A stretch of 21,764 bases of DNA from an uncultured Collinsella sp. (GTDB lineage: Bacteria; Actinomycetota; Coriobacteriia; Coriobacteriales; Coriobacteriaceae): NCBI GenBank assembly GCA_902496945.1, contig CABVDE010000035.1:1-21764 (forward strand). The letters run 5' to 3'. This document shows, in pieces, positions 6,709 to 14,733 of the stretch. The notes beneath the pieces are model-generated. The model was not told the DNA's origin, ran no database searches, and worked only from the letters and a program-made list of their open reading frames with translations. The translations under genes were made by a program, and so were the position numbers. Numbering within the stretch: the stretch's first letter is position 1; each line of letters begins with the position of its first letter.

Positions 6709-7563
6709 TTAGTTGGCGGGTTGGAAGAAGGCTACCGCTACGGCGCCGGGGCCGACGTGGGTACCGATGGTGGCGCCGATGGTGTGGACGGGCAGCTCGC
6801 CCTCGGTGTGACCGGACCAGAGCGCCGCGCTGTCCTCGATATACTTCTTAAGAACCGCGTCCGAAAGGCCCGTGTAGCCCAGCGCCAGCGGCATTGAAAA
6901 GTCAACGCCGCCCGCCTTCTCGACCTTCTGGCTGAGCAAGTTGCGGCCGTTCTTGGAACCGCGCGCCTTGCCCAGCTGCACGATCAGGCCGTCCTCAGCT
7001 GCCACAACGGGCTTCACGTTGAGGAGCGTACCCACGGCACCGGCAGCCGCAGACAGGCGACCGCCACGCACCAGGTACTCAAGCGTCTCGAGCAGACCGA
7101 TGACGACAACGCGAGCGCGCACGGCCTCGACAGCCTGCGCGATCTCGGCAGCGCCACGTCCCTCGTCAACCAGACGCAAGGCATACTCGACCAGCACGCG
7201 CTCGCCCAGGGTAACGTTATTGCTGTCCACGACGAACACATCACCGCCCGATGCCTCAGCAAGCGCCGTACGCGCGCTCTGGTTGGTGCCCGAAAGCTTG
7301 GCGCCCACGGTAATAATCACAGCCTCGTCGCCAGCCTCACGTGCCTCGGCAATCGCCTGCGAAAAGGCATACGGATTGACCTGACCGGTCTTGGGCAGCT
7401 CGTCGCGCTCGACCAGCATCTCGTAAAAGCGTTGGTGGTCGATATCGACGCCATCCATATACACGTCGGCGCCAAAGGTGACGGACAGTGGCAGAACGCT
7501 CAGAGCCGGATGCTCCGTCGGCGACATATCGCTCGCGGAATCGGTAATAATGCGGACGGACAT
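6709..7563 (-). CDS. DegV family fatty-acid-binding protein
   Basis: Member of the DegV/FakB family, which binds a fatty acid and, in characterised cases, presents it to the FakA kinase for phosphorylation. Length 284 residues, typical. Seen in order: the N-terminal DSASD loop (8-12) that holds the lipid carboxylate region, PLSVTFG, KTGQVNP (58-64), the AKLSGTNQSAR segment (88-98), the LVRGGRLS segment near 165, and a C-terminal THVGPGAVAVAFF stretch with the family's G-H-x-GPGA pattern. The ATG at 7563 has AAAGGA about seven bases upstream. The gene lies 130 bp downstream of a MarR regulator on the same strand. MarR proteins such as FabT control fatty acid genes elsewhere, so regulation of this gene by its neighbour is possible but not shown. 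Confidence 0.93.
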   Translation of the reverse strand: MSVRIITDSASDMSPTEHPALSVLPLSVTFGADVYMDGVDIDHQRFYEMLVERDELPKTGQVNPYAFSQAIAEAREAGDEAVIITVGAKLSGTNQSARTALAEASGGDVFVVDSNNVTLGERVLVEYALRLVDEGRGAAEIAQAVEAVRARVVVIGLLETLEYLVRGGRLSAAAGAVGTLLNVKPVVAAEDGLIVQLGKARGSKNGRNLLSQKVEKAGGVDFSMPLALGYTGLSDAVLKKYIEDSAALWSGHTEGELPVHTIGATIGTHVGPGAVAVAFFQPAN

Positions 7564-7693
7564 AGTGAATCCTTTCTTGCGCGCACGGCATCAGGATGCT
7601 CAGCGCGGGAATTTTGACAGCAAGGTCCCGCCACGGCGTGCGCGCTAGACGAGACTGTGCAATTGTTGGTTGAAATTAAGTGCCGGCGCGGAC

Positions 7694-8143
7694 CTACAGC
7701 TCGCGCAAGGTGTCGAGAATCGTGCGCAGCGAGGCATACATCTGCTCGCGCTGCTCCACGCCCATGGCCTTGCCGGTGGTGTCGAGCACCTCGCGGATGA
7801 TGCGGTCCGCCTCGTTCATGCTCTCGCCGCCCAGCGTGGTCAGGCGCACCGGGGCGCGGTACTTGACGGCGGCATCGCCCGAGTCGTCAACCTCCACGTA
7901 GCCGCCCTCCTCCAGATGCGCCAGCGTACGCGAAACGGCGGCGCGGGTCACACCGGCCACGCGCGCCAGATCGGCGCCGGTCATACCGTCCTTGCTGCGC
8001 TCCAGGTAGTACAGGCACATGACGTCAGAGCCCTTGAGGCCCAGCCTTGCGCCCTCGGACGTCTTGATGCGCTGGATCTCCTTGTAGAGCCCACTAATCA
8101 GTCCGACAAAATCCTCAAAACGTGTCTCGTCGTTCTGCTGCAT
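7694..8143 (-). CDS. MarR family transcriptional regulator
   Basis: Small winged-helix DNA-binding protein, 149 residues, normal for MarR. An N-terminal dimerisation helix (about 8-26) is followed by the winged helix-turn-helix. GMTGADLARVAGVTRAAVSR (about 53-72) is the helix-turn-helix, and LAHLEEGGYVEVDDSGDAAVKYRAPVRLT forms the wing. A C-terminal helix pair (about 110-149) completes the dimer interface. The ligand cannot be told from sequence. It precedes the DegV gene in the same direction. An inverted repeat GCTAA-N12-TTAGC (8173-8194) lies about 30 bp upstream of the start and could be an autoregulatory operator, but its arms are short. Confidence 0.9.
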   Translation of the reverse strand: MQQNDETRFEDFVGLISGLYKEIQRIKTSEGARLGLKGSDVMCLYYLERSKDGMTGADLARVAGVTRAAVSRTLAHLEEGGYVEVDDSGDAAVKYRAPVRLTTLGGESMNEADRIIREVLDTTGKAMGVEQREQMYASLRTILDTLREL

Positions 8144-8248
8144 GGGAGACGACCGCCTTTCGCTTGCACAATGCTAACGGGTAAACATCTTAGCCGCACA
8201 GGCAGATCCCCGTACCCCGATTTCACATTTGTTAACCCATCAACATAA

Positions 8249-8287
8249 AAACCACCACAAAGGGGGCAGGCACCTTTGTGGTGGTTT
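8249..8287 (-). terminator. intrinsic terminator of pckA
   Basis: A perfect 15-bp stem AAACCACCACAAAGG / CCTTTGTGGTGGTTT with a nine-base loop lies about 18 nt past the pckA stop. On the minus strand it runs directly into a TTTTTATG tail. The other strand lacks a T-run. Confidence 0.9.
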
Positions 8288-8304
8288 AGGCGGTTGAGGC
8301 GATG

Positions 8305-9975
8305 CTAGTGGCGGAGCCCCAGTAGGCCGCGGCCGCGATGACGGGACTCGACGGGCACCTGGGCATGCGGGCCGGCGGCCTTGACGGACTCGGGCAGGTG
8401 CGAATACTTCTTCTCGAAGTTCTCCTCGAACATCACGGCTAGGTTATGCGCGGCCTCGTCGTAGCGCGCGGTGCTCTGCCAGTACTGGCGCGGCACCAGG
8501 ATGCCGTCGGGCACGCCATGGCACGTGGTGGGAATGTCGACATTAAAGATGTCGTCGTGCACGAACTCGCTCCCCTCGATGGTGCCGTCGAGGGCGCGGG
8601 CCACCAGGGCGCGCGTGTAGGCAAGCTCGATGCGATGGCCCACGCCGTAGCCGCCGCCAATCCAGCCGGTGTTGACCAGGTACACACGCGTGCGGCCGTC
8701 GGCGATGCGCTCACCGAGCATCTTGGCATAGACCATGGGGTCGAGCGGCATAAACGGCTCGCCAAACAGCGAGGAGAACGTGGGCGTGGGCTCGGTGACG
8801 CCGACCTCGGTGCCGGGGATCTTGGCCGTAAAGCCCGTCACAAAGTGGTACATGGCGGCGTCGGCCGTCAGGCGTGAGATGGGCGGCAACACGCCAAAGG
8901 CGTCGCAGGTCAGGAACAACACGACGCTCGGGGTGGTGCCCATGCCCTTGGTCCACGCGTTGGGAATGTGCTCCACCGGGTAGGCCACGCGCGTGTTGTG
9001 TGTGATCGAAACATCGTCGTAGTTGGGCTTGCGGCCTTCGTCGAGCACTACGTTTTCGCAGATGGCACCAAAGCGGACGGCGTTGAAGATCTCGGGCTCG
9101 TGGAACGCGTCCAGACCCTCGCACTTGGCGTAGCAGCCGCCTTCGATGTTAAAGATGCCCATGTCGGACCAGCCGTGCTCGTCGTCGCCGATTAGCAGGC
9201 GCGTGGGGTTGGCCGAAAGCGTGGTCTTGCCGGTGCCAGACAGACCAAAGAACACGGCGGTCTCGTGCGTGACGGGATCCATGCTGGCCGAGCAGTGCAT
9301 GGGCAGTACATCGTCCTCGACGGGCAGCAGGTAGTTCATGACGCTAAAGATCGACTTTTTAATCTCGCCGGAGTAGCCCGTGCCGGCGACCAGAATCACG
9401 CGCTCCTGGAAATTGATGACCACCGCGGCGCTGGAGTTGAGGCCCTTGATGGCAGGGTCGCACTGGAAGCCCGGCGCGGCGAGCACGCAGAAGTCCGGCT
9501 CGCCGGTCCGCGCGATTTCGCGGGCAAGCGGGCGGGCGAGCATCTGCTTAATAAAGAGTGCCTGGCTGGCACGCTCGCAGGCGACAAGAAGGCGACGCGT
9601 ATGGTTGCGGTCGGCGCCGGCCATACCGCGCGTAACGAACACGTCGCGCTCGTTAAGATAGTCGACGATGCCGGCCTTGATGGCCTCGTAGCTCTCGACA
9701 GGCAGCGGGCGGTTGACGGCGCCCCAGGCAATCTTGTCATGGACATCGGGGGTGTCAACGATAAAGCGATCGTTGGGCGAACGGCCAGTGCGCTCCCCCG
9801 TCTCGATCACCAGCGCGCCATTGGAGGCCATGCGACCTTCTTCGCGGCGGATAGCGTGCTCGACGAGCTCGGCCGCCGGCAAGTCTACCAGCAGGCGAGG
9901 CTGATTCTCGGCGGGATCTTCGACAAGCGTAATACCAAAGTTGGACAAAACTTCTGCAGGGGTAACACCAGGCAT
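8305..9975 (-). CDS. pckA: phosphoenolpyruvate carboxykinase (ATP)
   Basis: ATP-dependent PEP carboxykinase, interconverting oxaloacetate + ATP and PEP + CO2 + ADP. In anaerobes it may run either in gluconeogenesis or in CO2-fixing PEP carboxylation. Visible motifs are RTGRSPNDRFIVD (62-74), the HCSAS segment, the kinase P-loop FFGLSGTGKTTLSA (about 245-258) and the metal-binding GDDEHGWSD just after it. Conserved TGFTAKIPGTE and VNTGWIGGGYGVG follow. The start at 9975 is chosen over an upstream in-frame ATG at 10089 because AAAGGAGG lies just before it and MPGVTPAEVLSNFGI resembles family N termini. At 556 residues it is slightly longer than the usual about 530-540, owing to a basic tail ending VESRHRGRGLLGLRH. 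A LacI-style palindrome upstream suggests catabolite control. The neighbouring lactate permease suggests a role in lactate-linked carbon flow. Confidence 0.97.
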   Translation of the reverse strand: MPGVTPAEVLSNFGITLVEDPAENQPRLLVDLPAAELVEHAIRREEGRMASNGALVIETGERTGRSPNDRFIVDTPDVHDKIAWGAVNRPLPVESYEAIKAGIVDYLNERDVFVTRGMAGADRNHTRRLLVACERASQALFIKQMLARPLAREIARTGEPDFCVLAAPGFQCDPAIKGLNSSAAVVINFQERVILVAGTGYSGEIKKSIFSVMNYLLPVEDDVLPMHCSASMDPVTHETAVFFGLSGTGKTTLSANPTRLLIGDDEHGWSDMGIFNIEGGCYAKCEGLDAFHEPEIFNAVRFGAICENVVLDEGRKPNYDDVSITHNTRVAYPVEHIPNAWTKGMGTTPSVVLFLTCDAFGVLPPISRLTADAAMYHFVTGFTAKIPGTEVGVTEPTPTFSSLFGEPFMPLDPMVYAKMLGERIADGRTRVYLVNTGWIGGGYGVGHRIELAYTRALVARALDGTIEGSEFVHDDIFNVDIPTTCHGVPDGILVPRQYWQSTARYDEAAHNLAVMFEENFEKKYSHLPESVKAAGPHAQVPVESRHRGRGLLGLRH

Positions 9976-10049
9976 GGGGCCTCCTTTAAAAGCGCGATAC
10001 GTGGACGCGGCGCGCACTTTACTCACGTAAAGCCCGTTGTACCCGATAT

Positions 10050-10065
10050 GCAAAAACGTTTTTGC
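10050..10065. promoter_or_regulatory. LacI/CcpA-type operator candidate upstream of pckA
   Basis: GCAAAAACGTTTTTGC is a perfect 16-bp palindrome with the central CG and flanking A/T runs typical of LacI-family operators such as CcpA cre and PurR boxes. It lies 75 bp before the pckA start codon. Between it and the gene a second small inverted repeat, CTTTAC-GTGA-GTAAAG on the minus strand, falls in the likely leader. No clear -35/-10 pair could be fixed. Confidence 0.6.
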
Positions 10066-10114
10066 GGCAAGGGCGGCAAGCCCGCCCAACGGTCAAAAAT
10101 CGCACGCAAACGGC

Positions 10115-10165
10115 CTAGTCATTGGGTGTTCTTAAACGACTAGTCGTTGGGGGCATTCTTGAACA
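10115..10165. repeat. two imperfect about 25-bp tandem units with central palindrome
   Basis: Two adjacent units begin CTAGTCATTGGGTG and CTAGTCGTTGGGGG and end TTCTTAAAC and TTCTTGAAC. Their junction forms the perfect 14-bp palindrome AACGACTAGTCGTT (10135-10148). They lie upstream of pckA and downstream of lldP. TTCTTGAACA recurs at 11925-11934 in the lldP upstream region, so they may be protein-binding sites and not inert repeats. Confidence 0.5.
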
Positions 10166-10191
10166 GGCAACAACCAAGGAGTGTCCCAGGA

Positions 10192-10251
10192 TGCCGGCAC
10201 ATAGGGGCGTTCCCAAAGTGCCGGCACATAAGGAACGTCCCTAAGTGCCGG
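10192..10251. repeat. 27-bp tandem repeat (two units plus a partial third)
   Basis: Units at 10192-10218 and 10219-10245 begin TGCCGGCACATA and contain GTTCCCAAAG or GTCCCTAAG. A third start, TGCCGG, follows at 10246. The array touches the lldP stop codon at 10253. GCCGGC and the GGAACGTCC core make each unit partly self-complementary, so the transcript may fold. It may help end lldP transcription; there is no U-tract. Confidence 0.85.
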
Positions 10252-10252
10252 G

Positions 10253-11824
10253 CTACAGCGGCAGGTTTTGACCGAGCATGGCGATGACGCTCATGAATAC
10301 CAGCATGCCGGCGACGTAGGGCAGCACTGCGCCCAGGAGCTCGGCGTCCTTACCGCGCACGTGCACGGCAGCCAGGCCAATCGCGAGCGTCTGCGGAGAG
10401 ATCATCTTACCGGCAGCGACACCAAGCGCATTCAGCGCGACCATCCAGTAGTCGCTCACGCCCAGCGCCGTAGCGGCCTGGCTCTGGATGGGACCGAACA
10501 GCATACCCGAGGACGTGCCCGAGCCGGTCACAAACGCACCAACCGCACCAATCCACGGAGCCAGAATCGGGTACAGACCGCCAGCGACCGCAATGCAAAA
10601 TGCGCTGATCGACGAAATCATGCCGGCATAGCCCATTACCTTGGCACAGCCCAGAACCGAAAGCATGGTGATCACCGTCGGCATCATCTGCTTAACGGTC
10701 GCCGCCAGCACCTCGCCCATCAGGCGCGGCGAAGCACCCTGAATGGCACCGCCGACAAACGCCGCCAAGAAGATCCAAACACCCGGCGTGTTGATCCACG
10801 AAAACGTGAGCGTACCGGGATTCTCACCGCAATACACCTGCACGTGGCTCGCAAACGGCGCGAGAGCGGCATGTACAGCGGGCACCAGATTAGACGTGCC
10901 CAGCAGCAGCACAAAGATCAGGATGAAGCACGACCAGGCCGAAAGCGCCGACTTAACGGTGAGCTGCTCGCCGGCCTCGATATTCATATGGAAGCGCGCA
11001 TCCAGATGTCCCGACTTCTCGGCACGCATGGCAAGCACAGCGGTCAGCGCGAGCGACACGATGGAACCCACGACCACGGCCAGCTCGGGGCCAACGAACA
11101 TGGCAACAACCAGGGCCGCACCTACAAAGGACATGCCGGAGAGCAACGCCACGCCGGCAACACCGTGCAGGCGCTCGCCCACGCTCGCAACATTGCCCTG
11201 ATCATCGGCAACACGGCCCGCAACCAGCACAATAAACAGCGGCATAACCACAAAGAAGGGCGCGAGCTGCACCAGCTGAACGGTCGCCAGGTGCAGGGAA
11301 TCCAGACCCACCAGGTCGGCAACGGACACCGTGGGGATGCCGATGGAGCCATAGGGCGTGGGCACGCCGTTGGCCAGCAGGCAGATGAGCACGGCGGGCA
11401 CGGCCTCAAAACCCAGGCCTGCAAGCATGCCGGCGGGAATGGCGACAGCGGTACCAAAGCCGGCCATACCCTCCATAAAGCCACCAAAGCACCAGGCCAC
11501 AAGCAGCGCCAGCAGACGGCGATCGCTGCTGATGGAGGTGATCATGCTGCCGATCACGTCCATGGCGCCCGTGCGAACGCACAGGTTATACGTGAACACC
11601 GCGGCGATGATTACCAAAACGATGGGCCACAGGGCCATCAAAAAGCCTTCGAGCGAGGCGGTCGCGATCTGCGCTGCCGGCAGGTGCCACCATGCGAAGG
11701 CAAGCACGCACGAAAGGACAAACGATCCGATGGCGGCTTTCCAAGCTGGCCATTTAAAGCACAGCAGCATCACGACAAGCCAAATGATCGGCACAAGGGC
11801 CAGCAAAAACGCGGCAACATCCAT
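10253..11824 (-). CDS. lldP: L-lactate permease family transporter
   Basis: Membrane permease of the LctP/LldP family, importing lactate (glycolate in some members) with protons. It has 523 residues and about 13 hydrophobic segments. Recognisable family stretches are WPIVLVIIAAVFTYNL, the RTGAMDVIGSMI region near residue 90, GGFMEGMAGFGTAVAIPAGML (about 120-140) and a C-terminal GSGTSSGMLFGPIQ with KMISPQTLAIG. The start at 11824 is preferred over one nine codons upstream because AAGGAG lies about nine bases before it. The gene is transcribed toward pckA and diverges from a Wzx-like gene across a 178-bp region with a 17-bp inverted repeat. Lactate import next to PEP carboxykinase fits a role in feeding carbon to central metabolism; this link is inferred. 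Confidence 0.93.
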   Translation of the reverse strand: MDVAAFLLALVPIIWLVVMLLCFKWPAWKAAIGSFVLSCVLAFAWWHLPAAQIATASLEGFLMALWPIVLVIIAAVFTYNLCVRTGAMDVIGSMITSISSDRRLLALLVAWCFGGFMEGMAGFGTAVAIPAGMLAGLGFEAVPAVLICLLANGVPTPYGSIGIPTVSVADLVGLDSLHLATVQLVQLAPFFVVMPLFIVLVAGRVADDQGNVASVGERLHGVAGVALLSGMSFVGAALVVAMFVGPELAVVVGSIVSLALTAVLAMRAEKSGHLDARFHMNIEAGEQLTVKSALSAWSCFILIFVLLLGTSNLVPAVHAALAPFASHVQVYCGENPGTLTFSWINTPGVWIFLAAFVGGAIQGASPRLMGEVLAATVKQMMPTVITMLSVLGCAKVMGYAGMISSISAFCIAVAGGLYPILAPWIGAVGAFVTGSGTSSGMLFGPIQSQAATALGVSDYWMVALNALGVAAGKMISPQTLAIGLAAVHVRGKDAELLGAVLPYVAGMLVFMSVIAMLGQNLPL

Positions 11825-11927
11825 GGGTGAAAACTCCTTGGTACCGCGCAAGCGGCATCGGGGGGTTACAAAACCTCAACAGGATACCGCACGTTTACCG
11901 ACAAATTACAGCCGCCCGCCGAAATTC

Positions 11928-11944
11928 TTGAACAACCTGTTCAA
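11928..11944. promoter_or_regulatory. 17-bp inverted repeat in the lldP / Wzx-like divergent region
   Basis: TTGAACA-ACC-TGTTCAA is a perfect 7-bp inverted repeat with a three-base spacer. It lies 104 bp before the lldP start and 59 bp before the start of the opposing gene. The size and spacing fit a dimeric repressor such as the GntR-type lactate regulators, but the sequence is not a known site I can name. Confidence 0.5.
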
Positions 11945-11969
11945 AAACACAGATGGACACCACCGCGAC

Positions 11970-11996
11970 TATACTAAAGCGCAGTAAGAGAAAGGA
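11970..11996 (+). promoter_or_regulatory. -10 element and ribosome binding site for the Wzx-like gene
   Basis: TATACT (11970-11975) is a good -10, without a convincing -35 at 16-18 nt. It is followed by AAAGGA (11991-11996), six bases before a TTG start codon. Because no ATG or GTG fits, the AAAGGA decides the unusual start. Confidence 0.45.
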
Positions 11997-12002
11997 ATCG
12001 CT

Positions 12003-13577
12003 TTGAGCATCACGCCCCTCGATAGCATCCGCCGCACCATCGCCCGCCACAACGGCGTCACCGACCCCACTGTATCGGGCGGGGCGCACGGCCAGGGCGG
12101 ACGCATCGAGAACGGCCTGTTCCCCGCATCGCACACCGCCGAGGAACTTGCTCGCATCCAGGAGCTGAGCCAGCGCAACGCCGGCGGTCCCGACAGCAAC
12201 CAGGCCACGCGCCGTCGCCGCAAGCGCGATCGCCAACCCGGCCCCATCCACCGCATGGTCAATGCCTGGTGGAACCGCCTGCTCGGAGCCGTCTACGGCG
12301 GCGGCTTCTCCACGCAAGAAGCCGAGTACGAAGATCACGCCACCCGTCGCGACTACCTATGGAATACCCTGGGCACCACCGTATGGGGCATGGCGTTTCC
12401 GCTGCTCACCATCGTGTCCACGCAGCTCGTAGGCGCCGAGGAGGCCGGCAAGTTCTCCATCGCCTTTGTCACCGGCACGCTCATCATGATCGCGTGCAAC
12501 TACGGCGTGCGCAATTTCCAGGTCTCGGACATCGACGAAAAAACCTCCTTCGCCTCCTACCAGCTCAACCGCTGGCTCTGCGGAGCGCTCGCGCTGGCAT
12601 GCGGCCTGGTATACAGCAGCGCCCGCGGCTACGATGCGCAGATGGCCACGATCGGCCTGGGCGTCTACCTCTATAAGGTGATCGACGGCATCGCCGACGT
12701 GTACGAGGGCCGCCTGCAGCAGGCCGACAAGCTCTATTTGGCCGGCATGAGCCAAACGCTGCGTTCCGCCGGCGTCATCGCGGTCTTTAGCGTGGCGCTG
12801 TTCCTCACGCGCAGCATGCCCATCGCGGCCATGGCCATGGGCGTCACCGCCATTGCCTCGCTCGTGCTAGTCACCGCCCCGCTCGCCCTGCTCGAAACCG
12901 AAAAATCACGCCGCATGAGTCTGCGCGAGGTCGCCCACCTCTTCGCGCAGTGCGCCCCGCTCTTTGGTGCGCTCTTTTTGTTCAACCTTATCGAGAGCAT
13001 GCCAAAGTTTGTGATGGAAGGCACGTTGGCCTACAAATATCAGCTGTACTTTAATGCCCTGTTCTTTCCGGCGCAGGCTATTTTGCTGAGCATCGGATTT
13101 GTCTATAAACCGCAGCTCCTGCGCTTGTCGAGCATTTGGGCGAACCCGCGCAAACGCCGCCGTTTTGACTTGATTATTATTGCCGTCATGGCGCTGATCG
13201 TGGCCATCACCGGCGTGTGCGCCGCATTTATGGCAGGCCCCGGCATTCCCCTCATGAGCTTTATGTACGGCCTCAACTTTGAGCGCTACCACACATTGGC
13301 GCTGCTGATGGTCGTCGCCGGCGGCATCACCGCAGCCATCGATTTTATCTACGCCATTATCACAGTGCTGCGCCACGCCGACGATGTCACCAAGATCTAC
13401 CTCATTTGCTTTGCCGTGAGCGTGGTGCTCCCGATGATCCTCATCAACCTACTGGGGCTGATGGGTGCCGTCGTGAGCTACCTGGCTATCATGGCCCTAC
13501 TGCTGGTGCTATTGATTGTCGAGTACGCTCACATTCGCCAGCGCATAGAACGAGCCCGCAATCCGTACGGTGTCTAA
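12003..13577 (+). CDS. polysaccharide flippase-like polytopic membrane protein (Wzx/MOP-like)
   Basis: Integral membrane protein of 524 residues, most like Wzx-type lipid-linked oligosaccharide flippases; no decisive motif is visible, so the assignment rests on topology and general character. The first about 110 residues are hydrophilic and basic (RRRRKRDRQPG near 70-80) and probably cytoplasmic, which is longer than usual. About twelve hydrophobic segments then run from LWNTLGTTVWGMAFPLLTIVST to the C terminus. Features seen in such transporters include the short first membrane region followed by EEAGKFSIAF, and a middle FNLIESMPKFVMEG stretch. Translation starts at TTG with AAAGGA six bases upstream. 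It diverges from lldP. Its natural partners would be polymer-building enzymes like the WecA-type transferase at 3552-4751, but no glycosyltransferases are next to it. Confidence 0.65.
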   Translation: MSITPLDSIRRTIARHNGVTDPTVSGGAHGQGGRIENGLFPASHTAEELARIQELSQRNAGGPDSNQATRRRRKRDRQPGPIHRMVNAWWNRLLGAVYGGGFSTQEAEYEDHATRRDYLWNTLGTTVWGMAFPLLTIVSTQLVGAEEAGKFSIAFVTGTLIMIACNYGVRNFQVSDIDEKTSFASYQLNRWLCGALALACGLVYSSARGYDAQMATIGLGVYLYKVIDGIADVYEGRLQQADKLYLAGMSQTLRSAGVIAVFSVALFLTRSMPIAAMAMGVTAIASLVLVTAPLALLETEKSRRMSLREVAHLFAQCAPLFGALFLFNLIESMPKFVMEGTLAYKYQLYFNALFFPAQAILLSIGFVYKPQLLRLSSIWANPRKRRRFDLIIIAVMALIVAITGVCAAFMAGPGIPLMSFMYGLNFERYHTLALLMVVAGGITAAIDFIYAIITVLRHADDVTKIYLICFAVSVVLPMILINLLGLMGAVVSYLAIMALLLVLLIVEYAHIRQRIERARNPYGV

Positions 13578-13610
13578 TTAGCTGCCTCGGCCACCGGAAT
13601 TTGCGATGGA

Positions 13611-13796
13611 ATCACCCCGGCTGGGGTCTTGTTGCGGACAATATGCATCACGCAAAACTAAGTGAGTAGACTTTTACCGAATCCCCGACCACACCGACAA
13701 GGCACAAGTCTGTGACCTGCGGTTTTATTGAGGCAAATATGTTGGATGCTCGGCATTTCCAAAAAAGTCTACTCACTTAGCCAGCGGGCAGCCAAA
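13611..13796 (+). repeat. 186-bp intergenic element, copy A, with 18-bp inverted ends
   Basis: The 316-bp gap 13578-13893 is filled mainly by this element. It aligns without gaps to copy B (16642-16827), with about 32 differences in 186 by my hand count. The core (13658-13780, 123 bp) is bounded by CTAAGTGAGTAGACTTTT and its exact reverse complement. The left part holds CCCCGGCTGGGG; the middle holds the conserved GCACAAGTCTGTGACCTGCGG. There is no coding frame. A third inverted repeat, CAAATGATT/AATCATTTG (13793-13831), follows only in this copy. It resembles a MITE or a structured RNA; orientation is arbitrary. Confidence 0.88.
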
Positions 13797-13846
13797 TGAT
13801 TATGTAATCCACGTCCCAGAAAAATCATTTGATGGGCAGAAGGGCA

Positions 13847-13880
13847 AAAGTAGTCAAAAAAGCCCCGTCCCAAATTAGCT
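13847..13880 (-). repeat. short dispersed repeat, second copy of 2068-2101
   Basis: Thirty-three of 34 bases match 2068-2101. On the minus strand it reads AGCTAATTTGGGACGGGGCT followed by six T, 14 bases past the stop of the phosphatase gene. Unlike the first copy, it lacks the left arm needed for a full hairpin. It may be a worn terminator. Confidence 0.8.
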
Positions 13881-13893
13881 AGCCCTTGCGTAA

Positions 13894-14733
13894 TCATTCG
13901 CCGGGCAGAATGTTTGCATAGAACTCCGCCCCATCGTCCAGGCGCAGGATGCCTACACGGCCGAACTCGGAGCCGGTGGCGGCGGCGCAGTCGATGTCGA
14001 TACGGTCGGGAACACCGGCGGTATCCTCACCGCCCAAGCGCACAATCTGTCCGCGGCCCGACTCCTCATCGAGCCCCGCTAGGCCGCCGACCTCGCAATA
14101 ACGCCCGAGCGACACCGTGGGCGTGTGACCGCTCACCACAACCGGACCCTTGCCCTCGGCAGATAGCAGCCCCGTCGGGGCATCCCAGTAGCCATGGCGA
14201 ATCCACAGCAAGTCATCGGACGACTGCACGGCGAGCATTTGCTGCAGCAGCTCGCTATCGGCATCGACCGCTCCCCTGCCGTCACCGCAATCAACACCAT
14301 GCTCAAGCAAAAACGCACGCGCCGCCTCGGCCTGAATGCCGGCGTGCACCAGCAGGTACGGCCGCTCGGCAGTCTCTGCCACCGCATAGAGCGGCAGGGC
14401 GGCAGCCCAGCGCACCAGCTCCTCGTATGCCTCAAACTCCATTTCGTTGAGCTGCTGGCGCGTGGTCCAACCGCCGTTGATGTCCCAGGTCTCGGCATCG
14501 AGCGGGTCCTGGCCAATGATCGCGTCGAGCATGATCTGCTCGTGATTGCCCTTGAGCACGCGAGCGTTGGGCAGTGAGCGCACCAAGTTGATGACGCCGA
14601 CCGGATCGGGACCACGGTCGATCATGTCGCCCAGCACGTACAGTGCGTCATCGGACGTCAGCGAGATCTTGGACAGGGCCTCGTCAAGCGCGCGCACATG
14701 CCCGTGAGCATCGGATGTCACATAGATCGCCAT
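13894..14733 (-). CDS. PPP-family metallophosphoesterase (serine/threonine phosphatase-like)
   Basis: Two-metal phosphoesterase of 279 residues with all core PPP motifs: SDAHGH (7-12), GDMIDRGPD (35-43), KGNHE (61-65), a single HAG near 130, and GHTP near 203. These supply the Asp, His and Asn metal ligands and the catalytic His of GNHE. Candidates by length and motif are protein phosphatases such as PrpE/PrpA or diadenosine tetraphosphatases such as ApaH; I cannot choose between them. An insert (about 135-185) holds acidic, less conserved sequence. The ATG follows GGGAAAGG. It stands alone and diverges from the antiporter gene across 262 bp that show no clear promoter. The two genes together are flanked by copies A and B of the 186-bp element. 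Confidence 0.9.
   Translation of the reverse strand: MAIYVTSDAHGHVRALDEALSKISLTSDDALYVLGDMIDRGPDPVGVINLVRSLPNARVLKGNHEQIMLDAIIGQDPLDAETWDINGGWTTRQQLNEMEFEAYEELVRWAAALPLYAVAETAERPYLLVHAGIQAEAARAFLLEHGVDCGDGRGAVDADSELLQQMLAVQSSDDLLWIRHGYWDAPTGLLSAEGKGPVVVSGHTPTVSLGRYCEVGGLAGLDEESGRGQIVRLGGEDTAGVPDRIDIDCAAATGSEFGRVGILRLDDGAEFYANILPGE

Noticed and set aside
9265..10143. A 292-codon plus-strand frame opposite pckA
   Set aside because: It has no recognisable motif and runs across the pckA leader and operator; pckA is certain.
10192..10251. CRISPR array
   Set aside because: There are only two units with no unique spacers between them and no cas genes nearby.
10268..11830. A 520-codon open frame on the plus strand opposite lldP
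   Set aside because: Its product is a low-complexity His/Arg/Gly/Gln-rich chain, as expected when a GC-rich membrane protein gene is read backwards. The lldP frame has clear family motifs and a ribosome binding site.
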